A stretch of DNA of 64,000 nucleotides from Streptomyces purpureus (GTDB lineage: Bacteria; Actinomycetota; Actinomycetes; Streptomycetales; Streptomycetaceae), in assembly GCF_014648195.1 (NCBI RefSeq), contig NZ_BMQQ01000001.1, forward strand, positions 685,131 through 749,130, read 5' to 3'. This document shows, one piece after another, positions 46,903 through 55,113 of this stretch. Each line of letters opens with the position of its first letter. Position 1 is the first letter of the stretch. The notes under the pieces were generated by a model. It worked only from the letters and a program-made list of their open reading frames with translations. It searched no databases and was not told the DNA's origin. The translations under genes and the position numbers were made by a program.

Positions 46903-47882
46903 TCGCAAGCAAGATCTCCGACCTGATAGGCCGGACCCCCCTGCTCAAGCTGCCCGTTGCCGAAGGCGGGGCGACCGTCCTGCTGAAGCTGGAGCAGTTC
47001 AACCCCACCGGAACCGCCAAGATCCGGATGGCCAGGAACATGGTCGACGAGGCGGAGGAGGCGGGACTTCTCGCCCCCGGCGGGTGGCTGGTCGAGTCCA
47101 CGTCCGGCAACACCGGGCTCGGCCTCGCGCTGATCGCCGCCGAACGCGGTTACAAGTTCACCGCCGTGGTGGACAACCACTCCAGTGCGGACAAGCTGCG
47201 GGGCATGCTCGCCTACGGCGCCGACATCCTCAACGTCGCCGGGGACGAGGAAGGCCTCGCCACCGCCGAACGCGACACCACGGCCGAGCGCCTCGCCGCC
47301 GAATACGGTGCGTACTGGACCGCCCAGCACCGCAACCAGGGGAACCCCAACGGCTACCGGCCGCTCGCCCGCGAACTCCACGACGACCTGGGCGACGGTA
47401 TCGACTACCTGTACGGGGCCGTCGGCACCGGCGGTTCGCTCTGCGGCACCGGCCGCTTCCTGCGGGAACGCATTCCCGACCTGAAGATCGTCGGAGTCGA
47501 GCCGGTGGGATCCGTCGTCTTCGGCGGCACCGGCGCGCCTTACCACCAGTCCGGTACCGGTACGCCGGAGGGCTCGGAGATCGGCGGTGTCGTCGACTAC
47601 GAGGTGTTCGACCAGGGGATCAAGGTCAGCGACGCGGAGGCCTTCGAGACCTGCCGCTACCTGGCGAGGAACTTCGGCATCCTGATCGGCGGTTCGGCGG
47701 GGGGCGTGGTCTACAAGGCCCTGGAGCAGGCACAGAGCGCGGCGCCGGGGACCACCATCGTCGTGCTGGTCTGCGACGGCGGCGACAAGTACCTGGACAC
47801 CGTGTTCAACGACGACTGGATGGCCGCCAACGGCCTGTTCGACGAGCAGGTCGTCTGCCGGCTGGCCATGATGCTGCGGTAG
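46899..47882 (+). CDS. SbnA/cysteine-synthase-like PLP enzyme
   Basis: 327 residues, fold-type II. FNPTGTAKIRMA holds the PLP Lys (the usual SVKDR is TAKIR), STSGNTG is the substrate loop, and GTGGSLCGTGR binds the phosphate. SbnA couples O-phosphoserine with glutamate to form a precursor that SbnB cleaves to diaminopropionate; the altered Lys region fits SbnA better than CysK. The GTG at 46899 overlaps the previous stop. Ordinary cysteine synthesis is less likely in this setting. Confidence 0.87.
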   Translation: MIASKISDLIGRTPLLKLPVAEGGATVLLKLEQFNPTGTAKIRMARNMVDEAEEAGLLAPGGWLVESTSGNTGLGLALIAAERGYKFTAVVDNHSSADKLRGMLAYGADILNVAGDEEGLATAERDTTAERLAAEYGAYWTAQHRNQGNPNGYRPLARELHDDLGDGIDYLYGAVGTGGSLCGTGRFLRERIPDLKIVGVEPVGSVVFGGTGAPYHQSGTGTPEGSEIGGVVDYEVFDQGIKVSDAEAFETCRYLARNFGILIGGSAGGVVYKALEQAQSAAPGTTIVVLVCDGGDKYLDTVFNDDWMAANGLFDEQVVCRLAMMLR

Positions 47883-48032
47883 CGCGCAGACCCGCCCCAC
47901 GACGGCGTCGGGACTGTTCCCGGACGTCGAACCGCCCATCCAGGGCGCCGTTTTGGTCCACCTTTCCGGTCGCCCCCCCCCGACCGCCACCACTCCCTCC
48001 AGCCCCTTCGAACCACCTGGTACTCTCAGCCG

Positions 48033-49058
48033 ATGAAAACGAAAACGATTTCCATAGTATGTACGGCCCTGACGGTGCTCGTGGTCGCGGGATGCGCCGA
48101 CGAACCCTCCTCCGGCGCCGACGCAAAGGCCGCGGCGACGGCGACGAGCGCGACGACCTACCCGTTCACCCTCAAGAACTGCGGCACTGACGTGACCTAC
48201 AAGGCCGCGCCGAAGAAGGCCGTCACGCTCAACCAGACCGCCGCCGAGATCCTCATCCACCTCGGGGTGGGCGACCGGATCGCCGGCACGGGCTACGAGA
48301 TCGAGAAGACGCCGCCCGCGATCGCCGCGCAGTACGAGAAGATCCCGCTCCTGTCCGCACCCGGGGCGGAGATCAAGCACGAGAAGCTGCTGGAAGCCCA
48401 GCCGGACTTCGTCTACGGCTCCTTCGCGAGCATGTTCACCAAGGAGCAATCGGGCGAACGCAAGCAACTCCACGACCTTGGCGTGCCGACCTACCTGACC
48501 GAGTTCGACTGCACGTACCACGAGAGCGTGGCCGACGCGGACTTCACGATGCTGTTCGAGGAGTACCGCCGGCTGGGCAAGATCATGGGTGTCCCCGAAG
48601 CCGGGGAGAAGCTGGCGAGCGAACAGCAGGCCGTCGTCGACAAGGCGGTGGGCGCCGTCAAGAAGCGGGACAAGCCGCTGAAGGTGATGTGGTTCTACTC
48701 CACCTACGAGGGCACTCCGTGGGCCGCCGGCCCCGGCGGTCTGCCCCAGCACATGTCCAAGCTTGTAGGAGTCGAGAACATCTTCGCCGACGCGAAGACC
48801 AAGTGGGCGGAGGTCAGCTGGGACGAGGTCGCGGCCCGCAACCCCGACGTCATCGTCCTGGCGGACCTGACCCGGGGCGAACCCAACGACACCGCCGAGG
48901 AGAAGATCGCCCTCCTCAAGAAGGACCCCCTCACCAGCAAGCTCGCCGCCGTGAAGGGCGACCGGTTCATCACCATCCCCGGCAGCCACATGGATCCGGG
49001 CTACGGCAGCGCGTCAGCAGTTCCCACGCTGGTCGCCGGCCTGAACAAGCTCGGGTGA
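48033..49058 (+). CDS. metal-chelate ABC transporter substrate-binding lipoprotein
   Basis: 341 residues. Signal peptide with lipobox VVAGC (Cys21). The class III binding-protein (FepB/BtuF-like) plan is visible: VTLNQTAAEILIHLGVGDRIAGTGY, a middle helix near 200, and a C-terminal lobe with NPDVIVLAD. It should bind a metal-ligand complex outside the cell. There is no good ribosome binding site and the ATG lies right at a Zur-like palindrome. The gene follows a 150-base gap and starts the uptake part of the locus. Confidence 0.9.
   Translation: MKTKTISIVCTALTVLVVAGCADEPSSGADAKAAATATSATTYPFTLKNCGTDVTYKAAPKKAVTLNQTAAEILIHLGVGDRIAGTGYEIEKTPPAIAAQYEKIPLLSAPGAEIKHEKLLEAQPDFVYGSFASMFTKEQSGERKQLHDLGVPTYLTEFDCTYHESVADADFTMLFEEYRRLGKIMGVPEAGEKLASEQQAVVDKAVGAVKKRDKPLKVMWFYSTYEGTPWAAGPGGLPQHMSKLVGVENIFADAKTKWAEVSWDEVAARNPDVIVLADLTRGEPNDTAEEKIALLKKDPLTSKLAAVKGDRFITIPGSHMDPGYGSASAVPTLVAGLNKLG
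48040..48054 (+). promoter_or_regulatory. second Zur-like palindrome, over the start of the binding-protein gene
   Basis: CGAAAACGATTTCCA (core GAAAACGATTTC) overlaps codons 3-7 of the binding-protein gene. It is close to the A-rich/T-rich Zur pattern of the upstream site. A repressor here would block initiation or early elongation. Its position inside the coding start is unusual, and part of the similarity may reflect Lys/Thr codons, so confidence is modest. Confidence 0.35.
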
Positions 49059-49071
49059 CCCGTCCACCATC

Positions 49072-50169
49072 ATGACGACGAGTTCACACAAGACCGCCGC
49101 GCGCGCCGAAGTCCCGACCTCCCGCCGTGAAGGGGCTCCGGTGCGCCGGCGGCGCGCCTCGACGGCGGCCCTTCTGTTCCTGGCCGTGACCGTGCTGCTG
49201 GTGTCGGTCGTCGCCGCGTCGCTGTTCGGGAGCGCGGACATCCAGCCTCTGGATGTCGTCTCCACGATCCTGCGGCACATCGGTCTGGGCGGCATCGCCC
49301 CCACCGAGCCCCTGCCGGGGCTCCTCGACGCCCTGATCTGGGAGTCCCGCTTCCCGAGAGTCCTGCTCGCCGCCGCCGTCGGCATGGCCCTGGCGGTCTC
49401 CGGTGCGGTCCTGCAGGCAGTCACCAGGAACCCCCTGGCCGACCCCTACCTGCTGGGAGTCTCCTCCGGGGCCTCCACCGGCGCGGTCGCCGTGCTCCTG
49501 CTGGGCATCGGCGGCAGCGTCTCCCTCTCCACCGGAGCGTTCGCCGGCGGCCTGGTCTCCTTCGGCCTGCTGCTGCTCCTGCTCGGCGGGGGACGCGTGG
49601 CAAGCCCGTCCCGGGTGGTCCTTACCGGCGTGCTGGTGTCCCAGTTCTTCGCGGCGGTCACGTCGGTCATCCTCATGGTCAGCGGGGACGCGAACTCCAC
49701 CCGTGGCTTCACGTACTGGCTGCTCGGCACGCTCGGGGGCGCCCGGTGGGAAGGAGTGACCGTCACCGTCGTCATCATCCTGATCGGCGTGGTCGCCGTG
49801 CAGTTCTTCGCGCCCGCCCTCGACGCCTTCACCTTCGGGTGGGACTCCGCGGCCGCCCTCGGAATCAACGTGACCGCGGCCCGCGTCTGGCTCATGGTGC
49901 TCACCTCCGTCATCACAGCGGCCGCCGTGGCCGCCTCAGGCGCGATCGGCTTCATCGGCCTGCTCATCCCGCACGCCGTCCGCGTCCTGGCAGGCCCGAC
50001 GCACCGCTCCCTCCTTCCCCTGTCCGCGATCGCCGGCGCCGTCTTCCTCATCTGGGTGGACGTGTTCGCACGCACGGCGTTCTCCCCCCACGAACTGCCC
50101 GCCGGCGTCATCACCGCCCTTCTCGGAGCGCCTGCCTTCGCGCTGGTCCTGAAGCGTCTGGAGTCCTGA
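49072..50169 (+). CDS. FecCD-family ABC transporter permease
   Basis: 365 residues with about 9-10 transmembrane helices. AVSGAVLQAVTRNPLADPYLLG and GASTGAV are the hallmark FecCD loop, and GFIGLLIPHAVR near the C-terminus is the ATPase-coupling segment. The N-terminal 25 residues are basic and cytosolic. It is a single permease gene, so the transporter is probably a homodimer. It starts 13 bases after the binding protein. Confidence 0.95.
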   Translation: MTTSSHKTAARAEVPTSRREGAPVRRRRASTAALLFLAVTVLLVSVVAASLFGSADIQPLDVVSTILRHIGLGGIAPTEPLPGLLDALIWESRFPRVLLAAAVGMALAVSGAVLQAVTRNPLADPYLLGVSSGASTGAVAVLLLGIGGSVSLSTGAFAGGLVSFGLLLLLLGGGRVASPSRVVLTGVLVSQFFAAVTSVILMVSGDANSTRGFTYWLLGTLGGARWEGVTVTVVIILIGVVAVQFFAPALDAFTFGWDSAAALGINVTAARVWLMVLTSVITAAAVAASGAIGFIGLLIPHAVRVLAGPTHRSLLPLSAIAGAVFLIWVDVFARTAFSPHELPAGVITALLGAPAFALVLKRLES

Positions 50170-50981
50170 TGGGCCGCATCACCACCACCCACCTCTCCTG
50201 GTCGGTCAAGGGCCAACGGCTCCTGGACGGCATCGACATGGAGGCCCACGACGGAAAGGTCACCGGCCTCCTCGGCCCCAACGGCTCCGGCAAGTCGACC
50301 CTGCTGCGCCTGCTCGCCGGACTGCGCCGCCCCGACACCGGAACCGTCCGCTACGACGACACCACCCTTCAGGGCCTCGGCCGCCGAGTGCTGGCCCGAC
50401 GGCTCGCCGTCGTCGAACAGGACGTCACCGCCCACCACCACGTCACCGTCCGCCAGGTCGTCGAACTCGGCCGCACACCCTTCCGCGGGCGCTTCGACGC
50501 CCTCACCGAACACGACCGGCGGACCGTCGACGCCGCGCTGGAGCGGACCGACCTCACCGACCGGCAGCACCGGAGCTGGCACACCCTCTCCGGAGGCGAG
50601 AAGCAGCGCGCCCAACTCGCCCGCGCCCTCGCCCAGGAACCCCGCGAGATCCTCCTCGACGAACCCACCAACCACCTCGACATCCGCCACCAGCTCGAAC
50701 TCCTTGACCTGCTGACCTCGCTCGACGTGACCTGCGTCGTCGCCCTGCACGATCTGAACCTCGCCGCGCGGTACTGCGACCACCTCGTCCTCCTCCAGCG
50801 CGGACAGGTGGTCGCGGCCGGTGCCCCGGACAGCGTGCTGACCCCGGACCTGATCAAGTCCGTCTACGGTGTCGAAGTCCTCGTCGACCGCGAACCCGCC
50901 ACGGGAACCCTCCGCATCACCTACCTCGCCACCGCCACACGAACGACTGCCGTGCAGGCGATGCAGCTCGACCCCGGGTAG
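50169..50981 (+). CDS. metal-chelate ABC transporter ATPase
   Basis: 270 residues. Walker A GPNGSGKST (about 36-44), signature LSGGEKQR, Walker B ILLDEPTNHLD, and H-loop VALHDLN are all intact, in the FecE/FepC style. The ATG overlaps the permease stop (TGATG). It drives uptake of the metal complex bound by the upstream lipoprotein and closes the operon. Confidence 0.96.
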   Translation: MGRITTTHLSWSVKGQRLLDGIDMEAHDGKVTGLLGPNGSGKSTLLRLLAGLRRPDTGTVRYDDTTLQGLGRRVLARRLAVVEQDVTAHHHVTVRQVVELGRTPFRGRFDALTEHDRRTVDAALERTDLTDRQHRSWHTLSGGEKQRAQLARALAQEPREILLDEPTNHLDIRHQLELLDLLTSLDVTCVVALHDLNLAARYCDHLVLLQRGQVVAAGAPDSVLTPDLIKSVYGVEVLVDREPATGTLRITYLATATRTTAVQAMQLDPG

Positions 50982-51558
50982 GGCGCGCCGGCTGCCGGCT
51001 CGTCCCCAGTGATCACGTACGCGAGCCCCTCCCCGAAACGACAGCCGCTGTACGGCCATGGCGGGCGGGCGCAGCGGGAGGCGGCCGTCCCCGCGCGCGA
51101 GGTGGCCTGCGCGCCCCCCGGTGTGCTGCTTCACCTCTCCTCGGTCCCATCGAACCGTGGTCTGCCCGCGCGGCGTTGTGCGATTCTCTGAGCGCCTGGG
51201 TGGCCGGATGTCATCGGTTTCCACTCGGGTGTTCCAAGAACGCCATTCGCACGCGAAAGCAATTCGGGGGGACCGCCGGTTGGGGAGGCCGGCTCATGCG
51301 TCGCGGCGTGCTTGATTCCGGACCGCGCTGATCCTCAGCGGGTGTTCACCACTGTCACCACTGCTTACGTCATTCAGTGCTGCCTTGTCACGGGAAGGCC
51401 ACGTCGGCCTCGAAGGGCGAGGCCATGGGCAGAGGTACAGGTCGCGAGCCACGAGCCACAGGCCGCCGCCCCGCGTCCACGCCTGCCCGGAATCAGCCAC
51501 CCCCCTTCCAGCAACGTCCGTCGCCGATCAGGCAGAGGCAAGGAAAGGGAAGTACGAG
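50982..51558. other. intergenic region, no gene seen
   Basis: About 575 bases between the transporter operon and the secreted repeat protein. Several short frames are open but none has coding bias or a recognisable product. It should contain the terminator of the ABC operon and the promoter of the next gene; I could not define either. Confidence 0.4.
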
Positions 51559-52650
51559 ATGCACACGAAAACAAGCGGAGGACTCACGAAGTGGCCGGCA
51601 CGCGCCCTGCGCGCGCTGACCGCGGTCGCGCTCGCCGTCGGTGCGGTCGCCATCACGCCGTCCACCGCGCACGCGGCCGCCAGCCGGGGCTTCGCCTATG
51701 TGTGGGCGAACCAGCCGACCGCCGCGCTGAACACGCCTTACACGCCGTCCGGCTACTACAGCCGCAACTCGACCGGCGTCGTCAACTCCGTCGTCCGTAC
51801 GGGCACCGGCCAGTACACGGTGAGGTTGCCCAGGCTGGGCCTGACCGGCGGCACCGTGCACGTCACTGCCTACGGAGCCACGTCCCACTCCTGCAACGTG
51901 GCCTCCTGGCACCCCGTCGGTGACCGTCTCGACGTGCACGTGCGGTGCTACACCCCCTCCGGATACCGCGCCAACACGCCCTTCACCACGAGCTTCGTGA
52001 ACACGGCGTACCGCGGCGGCCGGTTCGGTCACGTCTGGGCAGACCAGCCGAGCACCGGCGCGTACACGGCCTCGCGGACGTACCAGTTCAACTCCGCCGG
52101 CTACACCAACACCGTCACCCGGTCCGGCCTGGGCCGGTACACCGTGCGGCTCCCTGCCATCGGGTCGGCTGCGGGCCACGTGCAGGTGACCGCGTACGGC
52201 GACGTCCTCGCACGGTGCAAGGCCGTCAACTGGTACCCGTCAGGCACCGCACAGCTCGTCAACGTCCGCTGCTTCACCCTCGGCGGCGCCCTGCGCGACA
52301 CCCGGTTCACGATGACCTACGCCCGCGACACCGGCATCCTGCGCACCACGCCGGCCGCCTACGCCTGGGCGAACCAGCCCACCGCGAGCTCCTACTACCC
52401 CTCCGCGGCCTACCGGTACAACTCCGCCGGCTACACCAACCGGATCACCCGTCACGGCGTCGGTGTCTACCGCGTCTCCACGCCTGGCATGTCCCTGGGC
52501 TACGGCGACGTGCAGGTGACGGCCTACGGCGGCGACTCCCGGCACTGCAAGGTGGATTACTGGACCCCGAGCACCGGCATCCAGGTGCGGTGCTTCACCG
52601 CGTCAGGCGCGCCGGCCGACACCTACTACGACGTCTCCTTCGTCAGGTAG
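51559..52650 (+). CDS. secreted three-repeat beta-rich protein
   Basis: 363 residues. A signal peptide (1-41) ends in TAHAA. The mature part is three repeats of about 98-103 residues (45-147, 156-254, 267-363). Each begins with VWANQP/VWADQP/AWANQP, has a Tyr/Ser-rich YxFNSAGYTN segment, a VxVTAYG strand, and two conserved Cys (112/130, 220/238, 330/345) that can form one disulfide per repeat. No enzyme motif is visible. I do not recognise the family; a surface or extracellular adhesin or structural role is only a guess. The ATG at 51559 was chosen because it starts the signal peptide. Confidence 0.85.
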   Translation: MHTKTSGGLTKWPARALRALTAVALAVGAVAITPSTAHAAASRGFAYVWANQPTAALNTPYTPSGYYSRNSTGVVNSVVRTGTGQYTVRLPRLGLTGGTVHVTAYGATSHSCNVASWHPVGDRLDVHVRCYTPSGYRANTPFTTSFVNTAYRGGRFGHVWADQPSTGAYTASRTYQFNSAGYTNTVTRSGLGRYTVRLPAIGSAAGHVQVTAYGDVLARCKAVNWYPSGTAQLVNVRCFTLGGALRDTRFTMTYARDTGILRTTPAAYAWANQPTASSYYPSAAYRYNSAGYTNRITRHGVGVYRVSTPGMSLGYGDVQVTAYGGDSRHCKVDYWTPSTGIQVRCFTASGAPADTYYDVSFVR

Positions 52651-52665
52651 GCGCGCACGCCCACC

Positions 52666-52707
52666 CCGGCGGTGCCCCGCACCACGACCGGTGCGGGGTA
52701 CCGCCGG
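52666..52707 (+). terminator. strong terminator-like hairpin
   Basis: An 18-bp inverted repeat (52666-52683 and 52690-52707) with one G-T pair and a 6-base loop begins 16 bases after the stop of the repeat protein. Confidence 0.85.
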
Positions 52708-52762
52708 CAGGCGGTGCTGCGGCGATACCGGCACGGGGGCGCCCATCGGTCTCTAGTCACGC

Positions 52763-53200
52763 TTGATGACGCCCCTTGCGGCATGTGGGTATCCGGTGCC
52801 GCGGGTGTACGGGATCACCGACGACATGGTTCTTGAGCGGCCGGCCGGGCCGACGATGCTGGATGTGCCGGCCCGGCGCCCGTGGCGGGTGGACGAAGTC
52901 GAAGCCGACGGAGCACGACCTTCGTCGAAGCGAGCGGTGTACCGGTCACTGGCGTTGACCCAGCGCTCCGGAGCGATGGCGGCGTCGATCGGCCGGGTGA
53001 AGTCTGCCTCGTGCGTGACCCACGGCGTCTGTGGGGACCGCCAGGACATGCCTGTTGGATTCATCTCGATGCCCGGCGAGTTGATGTGTGTCAGCCACGT
53101 CGGTCGCAAGTCGTGCCGCGGAACATCCTGCCCGGGTCGCAGCCGCACCCGGAACGCGAGGTGCGTGACCTCATCCGCCGGCTCCGGATCGAAGAGCTGC
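52763..53200 (+). pseudogene. degraded aminoglycoside-phosphotransferase-like remnant
   Basis: From 52763 about 45 codons read CGYPVPRVYGITDDMVLERP then GPTMLD...RRPW, which is the N-lobe/hinge pattern of streptomycete APH-fold phosphotransferases. The frame then loses similarity. A split HLD...PGELM echo of the catalytic loop appears in two other frames near 53065-53090. The upstream part of the N-lobe is absent because the previous gene's terminator lies there. Extent is approximate. Confidence 0.4.
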
Positions 53201-53609
53201 GGGTGCCCGCGTCGTACGGAAGACTCCCGTGCCCGATGTGGGCGAGCAGCATCTCGGCCAACTCACCGCCGTCGCCCGGCCCGTCGTGCACCAGGCGGTG
53301 CTACCGCGGGGGCGGCCACCCGGAGCCCATCGTGCAGGCGACGTTGCTGGCCTCCAGGTCGCCCCTCGAGATGTGGCCTTCCGAGTCGCACAGGAGCACG
53401 GCTACACCGGAAAACCGGGTGGCAACGCCACAAGTCGACAACCCGCCAACTCCCCTCTCAGTTCGGCCAATTCTCCGGCATGGACCACGAGCATGTCCTG
53501 GCCCGGCTGCTGTCATGCCATCATCAGGCGGTTGTTACTGCCAAGTAGGCACTATCGATGACAGCAGCCAACCCCCCATGCACATCGCTCATCGCCGGAG
53601 GGCACCCCC

Positions 53610-55076
53610 GTGCGCACTCACGCCAGGAGACTCCTGGTCCCCACGCTGATCACCCTCGCCCTGGCGGCGAGCGGATGCTCCGCCACACTCGCCGGCACCA
53701 CCGCCCCCACCCCCGGAGCGGTATCCACCGCCACCCCGGCCGCCGCGGCGCAGGGAAGCGAACGGCTCGACGTCACACCGGCACCGCAGGGAACGCCCAC
53801 GGCCGTGGCACGACCGGCGGCCAAGGGCGGCGCCGGCACCCGCCAGAGCACCTTCAAGGTCGTCGCCTACGACCGGCGGACCGGACACGCGGTCATCGCC
53901 ACCCCGCCGGAGTCCTCCCGCGATTCCTCGCCTACCCCGACCCCGACCCCGAGCCCGACCTCCGGGCGATCGGCCGAACCCCGTGCCGAAGCTCCGGTCA
54001 AGACGGGCGACGTCATCGCCGGCGCCCCGGCGCCCGGCGCCCCCGAGGGGGTCCTCGTCGAGGTGACGAAGGTCGTACGCACCAGCGACAAGGCCACGGA
54101 GGTTGCCACCAAGCCCGCGACGCTCAGCGCGCTGCTCGCCGACGACAAGGCCGACGGCCGGATACCCGTCGACCCGGCAACGGTCCACGTCGAGCCCTTG
54201 GTGAAGGGTGTGAAGTTCTCCTGGGCCAAGCCTGGTGGCGTCCGCTTCGGCCCCAACGGGGCGAAGGTGCCCGTGGGGCAGCTCCGCCTCGACGTAGGCA
54301 CCGCGCTCGCCACGGCCGCCGACGCACCCGTCTCGGCCGCCGCCTCCGTCTCCGGCTTCGTCCAGCTGGCCCCCGAGGTGGAGTTCTCCTACGACGGCAG
54401 CGCCCATGGACAGGCGGGCAGGTCGGGGCCCGGCTCGGCGTTCCTCGGCATGTCCGGCGACTGGTCCGCCCAGTGGGCGTTGAAGGGACGCGCGGCCGCC
54501 CAGACCTCCCAGCGCATACCGTTCGCCAAACTGCACGCCGACCCCGTGATCCAGGTCGGCCCCGTGCCCGTCGTAGTCAACCTCGACCTCACCGTCTATC
54601 TCCAGGTCGAGGCCGACGGCCGCGTCACCCTCGACGTGCGGCAGGACGTCAAGGGTGACTTCCGCGTCGGCGGCGGCTACACACCAGGCAAGGGCTGGAC
54701 CCCGGTCAGCACCTCCGACGTGAAGAGCACGCCCGTGACGGCCACGGTCACGGCAGCCGGCCGGGCCAAGGCCGCCCTGGGGGCCGAAGCGTCCGTCGGC
54801 CTGTACGGCATGGCCGGCCTCACCGCCGACTTCGCCCCGTACCTGCGCGCCGAGGGCGAGGTCCGGGCTTCCGCGTCCACCCCCGCGGACGGCTCCCCGG
54901 ACGGCTCCGTGGACCTGACCGGCGCCTGGGCGCTCCACGGCGGCTTCGACCTGAGCGGCAACCTCCAGCTCCAGCTCTCGGTCTTCGGCACACCCGTCTT
55001 CCACAAACGCATCCCCCTGGGCAGCCTCCACCGCGAATGGCCCCTCGCGAGCGGCCGGGTCAAGCGGTCCACCTGA
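53610..55076 (+). CDS. secreted lipoprotein of unknown function
   Basis: 488 residues. Signal peptide with lipobox LAASGC (Cys23), then a Thr/Pro/Ala-rich linker including a PTPTPTPSPTS stretch (about 107-120). The rest (150-488) alternates short beta-strands without helices (VFHKRIPLGSL, VEFSYDGSAHG, VVVNLDLTVYLQVEADGRV) and looks like an all-beta cell-surface protein. No motif is recognised. The GTG at 53610 precedes a basic N-terminus. It converges with a phosphatase gene over a small hairpin. Confidence 0.8.
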   Translation: MRTHARRLLVPTLITLALAASGCSATLAGTTAPTPGAVSTATPAAAAQGSERLDVTPAPQGTPTAVARPAAKGGAGTRQSTFKVVAYDRRTGHAVIATPPESSRDSSPTPTPTPSPTSGRSAEPRAEAPVKTGDVIAGAPAPGAPEGVLVEVTKVVRTSDKATEVATKPATLSALLADDKADGRIPVDPATVHVEPLVKGVKFSWAKPGGVRFGPNGAKVPVGQLRLDVGTALATAADAPVSAAASVSGFVQLAPEVEFSYDGSAHGQAGRSGPGSAFLGMSGDWSAQWALKGRAAAQTSQRIPFAKLHADPVIQVGPVPVVVNLDLTVYLQVEADGRVTLDVRQDVKGDFRVGGGYTPGKGWTPVSTSDVKSTPVTATVTAAGRAKAALGAEASVGLYGMAGLTADFAPYLRAEGEVRASASTPADGSPDGSVDLTGAWALHGGFDLSGNLQLQLSVFGTPVFHKRIPLGSLHREWPLASGRVKRST

Positions 55077-55085
55077 ACCGCACGG

Positions 55086-55112
55086 GCCCGGACCGAGCCC
55101 GCCCGTCCGGGC
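55086..55112. terminator. possible bidirectional terminator hairpin
   Basis: GCCCGGAC (55086-55093) and GTCCGGGC (55105-55112) form an 8-bp stem with an 11-base loop in the 37-base gap between convergent genes. Confidence 0.45.
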
Positions 55113-55113
55113 G

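Noticed and set aside
46899..47882. Plain cysteine synthase for sulfur assimilation
   Set aside because: The PLP-lysine motif differs from CysK and the gene is coupled to an SbnB-like gene and metal uptake, so an SbnA-type role is more likely.
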